NCBI GenBank assembly: GCA_003427395.1
Contig: BFEA01000205.1
Location: 1,338,126 to 1,373,694 of the forward strand
Source: Chara braunii
Taxonomy: Eukaryota > Streptophyta > Charophyceae > Charales > Characeae
Reading direction: 5' to 3'
DNA length: 35,569 bases
The position numbers and the translations under genes are program-made. The notes under the pieces are model-generated. The model made no database searches and was not told where the DNA came from. It worked only from the letters and a program-made list of their open reading frames with translations. Positions 30,079 through 35,569 of this stretch are shown piece after piece. The stretch's first letter is position 1. Each line of letters opens with the position of its first letter.

Positions 30079-32815
30079 TCATCCGAGTCGAAAAACTTTG
30101 TTCAGAGTATGATCGAAATAGTAGTCAGGGAAGTCTCTAATTTGAAGTTCGAAATTCAGAGTTAATGGGAAACAAGCCTCAGCCCCTGGCATTGTAGTCA
30201 AAGTTTTTGCCCTGTGCAGGCAAGCAGTAATCACAGACAACTTATGTTGCTTGTCCGTGTAGGACGGAAAATCTTGCAGGTTTTGGAACAGTAATCCTTG
30301 GTTGATCACATGTCGCTTTTTTTTATGGAAGGCTGCACATAACACCCTACACGGATTATTAAACACCTTAATAACGCAACCCAGAAAATCCCATGTTTCA
30401 TCAGCACTCGTCAAGTCCAACACCAGATTTTTGTCGTAACATTGTTTGAAGAGCTCCAACCTTCTATCAGCTAACGTCCTCGCCTATGAAATCTTGAAAA
30501 AACAGACACGTCATCCACGAATCTCATCCCAAAAAGAAATCGACATTCACTACCCAAATGCCTAAGAAATTCATACTCATTAAACGCACACAGCAAGCAC
30601 GCCAGAGCCGGGCTAGATGGTTTCCCCATAGGTATCCCCACCTTCTGTTGAAGGAGAACTTCCATAGCCAATAAGTAAGTATTATCAAGAGCGAAGGCTA
30701 CCATCTTTAAAAGCAATGGGAACCTAATCCGTCTGAACCCGGCAGGAACTGTCTTACGTTTGCCTAGCAAGCCACCTTTTCCTCTAATTTTACAAAAACA
30801 TCCGAAAAAGCTTTTTCCTCAGATTCGCAAACTAACCATTCGACTGCTCTAATAATAGACACATGAGGTAGTGCAGTGAACATTTCTTTCACATCGAAAC
30901 TTGCAGCAATGACCTCCTCGTCTGCCCCAATGGAGTTATTGAAAGATGTAAGTCGTCCAATCATGTCACGTGGGCTTTTAAGGTTGAAGTTGGATTCTGC
31001 AGGTAGATTCCATAACAACTGATTAACGGACTTCGAGACTATTCTACTTAGTCGTACCAGAGGGTCCGAGAACGATGGGCATATCGGTCGCCACTTGGCA
31101 ATGTTCTTATGCTTCGGAATCACAAAATTTTTGCCCAACTCACCATGATGATTAAATGAGATGGATTTATGAAGACCAGAATTCTGAAAATTATTACGGA
31201 TGTCCTTAATCACTTGTCTCTCGTCCCTCTCAACCAGTGTGAAACCTTCGTTATTGATGAACAGGGTCTCCATTGCCTTCCTATAGATTACCGGGCAGCA
31301 GACATAGGAATCACCCGGATTATGGTCGATGTGACTCGCGATCAAGTTGTTTAATTTTCGCTTTAGAGCCAGTACTTCAGCCAGGCCGTCCTTACCATCC
31401 GAAATCGTAGTAGAATTACGATTGAAGCAACCCTGAAGCTCTCTGTCCGAGATGGAGAAAATGGTGGTATCATTCTGTGCACTTTTCAGTCCCTCGACTA
31501 TGCAGCTTCTGAGTTTCGCAAGGTTATTTTTGAACCCTGGAAATAGGACATTCTTCCCATTCTTTGCAATTTCAGGAACCCAGTCGGTATTGCTAAATCT
31601 AAAAGATACATGTCCATCCGTCCTTGGAAGATCAGCTTGCTGGCAAGTGCACCCGTGATCCTTATTCCGTACGAAGTTCCGAAAATTATACAGAACGTCT
31701 CCAACAGATTTATTCTTAGTCCACATGACCCTCAGTTTTCTACATACGATCTGCTTTAGGGGGCTTCTGATAGATGAACGTCTAATAGCACAAAGACATA
31801 GCTCCATAATTCGTTTCTTAGAAACAGTAGCGTCGAACGGGATACGAATGGTAGCTCTAATCCTAATTTTAATGTCAAACTTACTTTTAAGAATTCGGGC
31901 TATTGTCGCCCGCAATTTTGCCCTGGTTTCACCTCTCGAGAAACATCTAATGCAGGTATAGAGTCGTATTAGCCTATCAAGCGGCTCAAGGTATAGCTTC
32001 TTGCAAACCAATGGATTTTTCAATAGTTCAACCAACCTGCATTTATCCTTCTCAAAGCGTGAACAGAATCTCGAGATAGTTACAAAAACCAGCTCAGCAC
32101 CTTGCACCAAAAATCCCCTACAGTGTCGGAGCAGCTCGATTCTCCCGCCACATCTTACCATGGAAAACCCGTAGCATCTGCGGATCACGTTCCATTTTTC
32201 AGCTAGCAAATTACCTCCAGAGCATCTTATCGTAACACTCTTAACCTGATTGGCAAAACATTCATCCAGAATACCGCGAAGGCTAGTTGACACGCTACTC
32301 GAACTAGATTGAAATTGTACGAAAGATTTTGCCGCCACATTTGTTTTCAGTTTTGTTGTCTCCGAATATCTGCTCCGCCGTTTCCTTTCGCGTTTGCCTG
32401 CTCTCTTCTTCTTCCCACATCGTCTACCATGAGTCGAAATGGAATTCAAAAACGGATTAAAAATACGAATGAAGAAAGACTCAACATCCAATAACCGATC
32501 CAGACTCGATACAGCGATAGGTACAGCTACATAACTTCCGACCTTTTCTCGACGTAGCCACCGGTATAATAGATGGTTCCATGTATTCGCATTAAGTGGG
32601 GCATAGACACGGTATAAGTGTTCGTTCCATCTACATCTTAGTGACCGAGATGTACATCCGACATACATATGCCTGCACCACGGGGAAACCAGGACATAAA
32701 TCAGAGGGCCAGGGCAAGAGATGAAGTCGTAGCCGGTGGAAAATAAATAATGAAGAAACGGAAGAAGCTTGTCGCACCAGGGCAGCTGTCGAGAAAGGAT
32801 CAGAGAAATAACCGC
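30079..32815 (-). pseudogene. Penelope-like retroelement: N-terminal GIY-YIG nuclease plus reverse transcriptase
   Basis: The longest frame (32899-30764, 711 codons) has a GIY-YIG domain at residues 67-150: IYV (67-69), YVG (79-81), R90, H94, catalytic-position E140 and FNPFLN. A basic stretch of nuclear-localisation type lies at 163-175. A long linker follows, then RT: NFVIPKHKNIAKWRPI and motif A FDVKEMFTALPH (D669). A frameshift at 30764-30770 leads to motif B GIPMGKPSSPALAC and motif C RFVDD in 30770-30471. Another one-base shift near 30465 leads to the thumb segment (30459-30079). Penelope-like elements usually have the nuclease at the C-terminus; this order matches the Chlamys/Naiad group. 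The first 25-30 residues read through A-family DNA, so the true start is uncertain. Two frameshifts make this copy inactive, though recent. Confidence 0.88.
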
Positions 32816-32964
32816 CGGGAGGACTTTCCATCGGAATTTTGTGCCATTTCCAGAGGGTAAGGGGGGGGGGCATGTCCTTCGTTGGAAACTCCTCGCCAAA
32901 CTGCTGATCCATCAGTGGTCCGAGCCCAAGCGTCCAATTCGTAGTCTTCCGTTGGATATGGGAG

Positions 32965-33030
32965 CAATGCGTGTGGCAGGATCTCGTAGAACAGTGGCCG
33001 AGGGAGTCCGCAGAAGTGCCGGTATGTAGC
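32965..33030 (-). pseudogene. Possible PIF/Harbinger transposase fragment
   Basis: The minus-strand frame 33069-32800 contains TYRHFCGLPRPLFYEILPHA. This recalls the 'F..HFRMSR..F..L...L' segment near the N-terminus of PIF/Harbinger transposases. Only this short block matches, and the DDE catalytic part is not seen. It lies in the right-hand A2 sequence, so it could be a trace of an original transposase gene. Chance similarity is quite possible. Confidence 0.25.
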
Positions 33031-33069
33031 CCCACCCTCTGCAGATCCTTCCACACCCCCCCACTGCAT

Positions 33070-33800
33070 TCTATCACCGAAAGCCTCATCCTCCCATCCA
33101 AGCGGTTGCCAATTGACTGTGTACGGCGTCGCTCATGAGCGACAGGCTGTGCATGACAGCGCCCGCGAGAACCAACCGCGCCGTCGCCAGCGGTGTTTGC
33201 ACATATCGGGAGGGCCGCTGCAGTGCGGAGGGCGGCCATAGATGCCGCATTCCTCCAATTCATCCACTGGATGATGATGAAACCATGGACAGCATGCAAT
33301 CCCAGTCCTCACCTCTCCAACTCGGTGATTCCGGTTCCATGGCGCACACGAAACCTCAATCCACGGTGTCGTGGGGACATGTGTTCGTCTGCCACTTCTT
33401 CGCATTGGCAGATATGGTGTCCACCATCCTGTACACGAGAAGCAAGGAAAGGAAGGAGCACTCTCCCTGCCAAGGGCACCATGCGTTGCGAGCAGGCCAC
33501 TCGTGCTTGAAAAACGGCTGACAAAAAGATGGTCACAGTTTGCCCCTGCCCTCCCCACCATCCCTGGTGTGGTTCATGTTCCAACAGTCCCATGCCGCCG
33601 GCCGTGGCCTCCACAAGAAAAATAACGTTGGCAGCAAGGGTACCTACCTGCGAACACGGTACCCACAATGTTGCCCAACAATGCCGCACCAGTCGTGCAG
33701 TTGTCACGCGCCACCCAGGACTGGACATACGAAACAGGTGCGCTGCCCTTCAAACGGACATCCGTGAACACGTACTGGTCCCTCTCAAGTTTCTAGCCTG
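33070..33800. other. Right part of A2, overlapping open frames
   Basis: All three minus frames and two plus frames are open for 100-220 codons, a sign of GC-rich composition rather than of genes. One minus frame (33728-33309) has HHICQCEEVADEH, which could mimic a zinc finger. I support no product. Confidence 0.4.
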
Positions 33801-34370
33801 TCCAAGCTCGGAAAACCCGAAAATCGTCACTTTTCCAGCACTTTTCCTGTGGGGTCCACGCCTGAATCCTTCACTGGAACATGGAAAGATGCATTTTCCT
33901 TGTTTCCCAGTCATGAATGGATGTGGGGAATAGTAGTGGTGTGGCCCTTTATCTGCCTGCCTGCCCGCCGTGAGAGGCGAGCCTCTGGCAACACTGAAGG
34001 GCGTTTTCTTTGCCCGCCAAGTGGTGAGTACAGCTTTGCTTTTTGTTTTTTTGACCCAGCACTCCGCGTTTTCATTTATTTTCTTTTTCTTTTCTGGCAT
34101 GCACTGCACTACGTCCTTTTCCACATGCACGGAATAAACCGGGAGGACAGCTTGCAGTCCCTTTGCGATTTTACTTGGGCCCAACAGCTTCCTCCTCCAT
34201 CGCACGACCGGGCCTTCCCCGGCCCGCGAAAGTTGCGGCGCGTGAACGGGTAAGGCCCGCGGCTGATGTATGGGCCAAGTACTGGTGGTTTAACCTCAGC
34301 TTTGCTTCAGTGCCAGCAGCTACACCAGTGCATTGACAACAGAGGAAGAGGAAGAGCAACCACGGGCTGC

Positions 34371-34560
34371 CTGCTCTGCTTGGCAGCAGCCCTAGCTGCA
34401 CCAAGGTGGAACGAGGTGGTGCTGGGGCTTGGTAGATCAGGCAAGAAGGACAGCGGTGGGAACAGGCAGACTTACCTGGCGATGGCCAGGAAGCTTATAT
34501 GATCCTGTTCCCACCACTGTCCTTTGTGCTGCTCTGCTTGGCAGCAGCCGTAGCTGCACC
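34371..34560. repeat. 32-bp direct repeat pair around a hairpin
   Basis: CTGCTCTGCTTGGCAGCAGC starts the repeat at 34371-34402 and again at 34529-34560; the two copies differ at one base. Each can itself fold (GCTGCC with GGCAGC). A long hairpin lies between them (34447-34523). Confidence 0.85.
34447..34523. repeat. Hairpin with a 20-bp stem, precursor-miRNA-like
   Basis: The arm AGGACAGCGGTGGGAACAGG (34447-34466) pairs with 34504-34523 at 19 of 20 positions, leaving a 37-base loop that has its own short stem (CCTGG/CCAGG). Size and pairing would suit a miRNA precursor or a small inverted-repeat element. No promoter is visible. Confidence 0.8.
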
Positions 34561-34610
34561 CAAAATGGCCAGACTCTGCAACATTGTTAGGCGACAGGAG
34601 ACCAGACATC

Positions 34611-34793
34611 TTTTTCTTTTTTTTTTTCTTTTTTTCTTTTCTTTTTTTTTTTCTTTTTTTTTTTTAATCATCGGAGATGGGACGTAGAGGGGGTGCTGAT
34701 ATGATCAGACACTCCCTTTACTCTTGCCACTCTTGGATGGCTCCATTCCATTGGTGGGGAGCTGCACCTGCTGGAAATCCGGTCCAGCGTCCC
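34611..34793 (-). mobile_element. SINE-like repeat, copy 8
   Basis: On the minus strand it starts GGGACGCTGGACC at 34793, carries a diverged core and ends in a long T-rich tract on the plus strand (34611-34665). GACATC flanks it at 34605-34610 and 34796-34801, a possible 6-bp target duplication. Confidence 0.78.
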
Positions 34794-34883
34794 TTGACAT
34801 CATAATCAGGAGTCTGAGTTACATGCAATGCACACATTTAATATGCCTTATGTTTAGGAGCCCTGTCTGACCAATTCTGACCA

Positions 34884-34955
34884 TTTTATTTTTTATTTTT
34901 TATTTTTTTTAAACACCCCTGCCGATGGTAGTGATGCTGATAAGAGCAGACACCA
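34884..34955 (-). mobile_element. SINE-like repeat, 5'-truncated copy 9
   Basis: On the minus strand only the second half of the family is present (GTGTCTGCTCTTATCAGCA, then CACC and GGCAGGGGTG), followed by a T-rich tail with TTTTA repeats (34884-34910). Confidence 0.78.
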
Positions 34956-34956
34956 T

Positions 34957-35022
34957 GGTGGCAGCAAACTGATCCCTTGGGTCATTTGTGGTGACAGCAA
35001 ATTGATCCCTTGGGTCCTTCGT
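34957..35022. repeat. 33-bp tandem duplication
   Basis: GGTGGCAGCAAACTGATCCC and its continuation (34957-34989) is followed at once by a second copy (34990-35022) with four changes. It begins right beside the truncated SINE. Confidence 0.85.
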
Positions 35023-35189
35023 GGCATTACTCGAAGGTCTTGTGCCCTGGAGGCTGATGATGCCTTCGGTGGAAAATGTTCCCATCCGCGCCTTATCCTG
35101 TCATGTGACCAAGTGTGACACAGTGGCTGCTGTTGCCTGTACTGGGCAATGTGCCCATTCGGGCCATCAAGTAAAAGTGACAAAGATGA

Positions 35190-35399
35190 AAGGAAAAAAA
35201 TCGTTGTTTCCGTGAATATAACAAGGCTCGAAGAGCAGACGCTTCGTGTCTGAATCCCACGCATTGGAACCGAAGGATGCATTACATCCGCTTCGCAGAT
35301 GATTTTCTAGTAGCAATCTCTGGTCCACAATCAGAAGCAGTGAAACTGAGATCTGAATTGGAATCGTTCCTTCATGCTGTGGCTGCTGTTACCATGTAG
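35190..35399 (+). pseudogene. Fragment of a group II intron-type reverse transcriptase/maturase
   Basis: The frame opens after a stop at 35187 with no early ATG. It contains FREYNKARRADASC, then HYIRFADDFLVAISGPQSEA and LRSELESFL, ending soon after at a stop (35397). The Y/FADD motif with following 'DFLVAI.G...EA..I...L..FL' is that of RTs encoded in organellar group II introns, which help their intron splice and move. Homology stops abruptly after ESFLH. RT motifs before A and the maturase X domain are absent. It is clearly different from the RFVDD of the Penelope-like RT. Likely a piece of organelle-derived DNA or of a nuclear maturase gene. Confidence 0.72.
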
Positions 35400-35569
35400 T
35401 ACACCTGCCCCAGCCATCTCCATTCCTTCGTCGTGAAGCCAGGTTTCCTCCTCCTTTCTCACCATCTTGCCAGTATACTCTATCCTGTCCCATTCTGGAC
35501 GCACCCGTCATTCCGGGTGATCCCCACGCCTTCTCCGGGCCGGAGCTGCTGCTGCTGCCGCCAGGAGGG
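35400..35569. other. Right edge, nothing recognised
   Basis: A GC-rich end with a CTG run (about 35547-35560). No frame continues convincingly off the window. Confidence 0.4.

Larger units (their letters stand above)
29227..33866. mobile_element. A2: A-family TIR element holding the Penelope-like element
   Basis: The left end CTGAGGCCTGGACCCCACAG (29227-29246) is inverted against the right end, where minus-strand reading gives TTCAGGCGTGGACCCCACAG (33866-33847). The GGAAA/TTTCC motifs seen in A1 recur at 29260-29440, 32825-32895 and 33810-33900. CATGTCC after a G run (32860-32877) corresponds to the same block of A1 (26712-26729). Without the Penelope-like insert, A2 would be about 1.3 kb, close to A1 in size. 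Confidence 0.6.
27609..34289. mobile_element. Large nested structure with family B inverted ends
   Basis: The left end ACCACCAGTACTTGGCCCA (27609-27627) is a perfect inverted copy of the right end (34271-34289). TTAA follows on the right; CTAA precedes on the left. Further inside, 27950-28000 is about 85% identical to the reverse complement of 33955-34012, both containing GCCTCTCACGGCGGGCAG. Still further inside are the A2 ends (29227 and 33866). The order B-C-A...A'-C'-B' suggests a single element that later received SINEs (left side) and A2 with a Penelope-like element (centre). Two separate MITEs at each end would be the alternative, but would not easily give the inner inverted match. Confidence 0.55.

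Noticed and set aside
35054-35085. CTGATGA followed by a small stem and GAAAA, a possible second hammerhead
   Set aside because: Stem III and the stem I partner are missing; only the seven-base core word matches.

Overview
This is a window of a large, repeat-rich nuclear genome, almost certainly eukaryotic. The repeats look like those of the green (streptophyte) lineage. They include plant-type L1-like LINEs with the C-X2-C...H-X4-C end, a Penelope-like element with its GIY-YIG nuclease at the N-terminus and a Chlamys-like RT block, a Ty3/gypsy fragment with the 'KGRIYRMS' signature, and a U6-like snRNA. A charophyte alga such as Chara would fit, but the sequence does not prove it. I find no intact ordinary host gene; nearly everything recognisable is a mobile element or the remains of one.

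Layout from left to right. 1-425: tail of a minus-strand SINE-like repeat. About 470-6620: a nearly full-length but frameshifted L1-like LINE on the minus strand (LINE-A). 6644-6833: a small TTAA-flanked MITE, followed by a SINE at 7049-7187. 7314-14850: an approximately 200-bp satellite-like repeat interrupted by a 6.7-kb element (E, 7515-14243). E has TGTCG...CGACA ends and no transposition gene. It carries a U6-like sequence, an array of hairpins with a shared loop, three 122-bp repeats and a second run of back-to-back hairpins. 15632-16251: a second MITE and a 448-bp foldback palindrome (P) whose end matches the right end of E. 16774-18050: a 5'-truncated LINE (LINE-B). 18540-19085: a gypsy fragment. 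20005-23060: another truncated LINE (LINE-C), split by a SINE insertion with a 10-bp target duplication. 23105-25384: a possible LTR/leader and gag-like ORF. 26091-27474: a SINE and a 1-kb TIR element (A1). 27609-34289: a nested 6.7-kb structure whose outer inverted ends match the MITE family. Inside it are SINEs, a 95-bp tandem repeat, a second A-family element (A2) and the Penelope-like element with a hammerhead ribozyme downstream of its RT. 34290-35569: a 20-bp-stem hairpin, two more SINEs, a 33-bp tandem duplication and a fragment of a group II intron-type reverse transcriptase.

How the parts relate. LINE machinery, possibly from elements like A-C, could have mobilised the A-tailed SINEs; this is an inference from tails and target duplications. 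The TTAA MITEs and the A, E and P elements are non-autonomous and would need transposases not encoded here. The most interesting items are the Penelope-like element with its ribozyme, and element E with its conserved-loop, variable-stem hairpins and U6-like insert.
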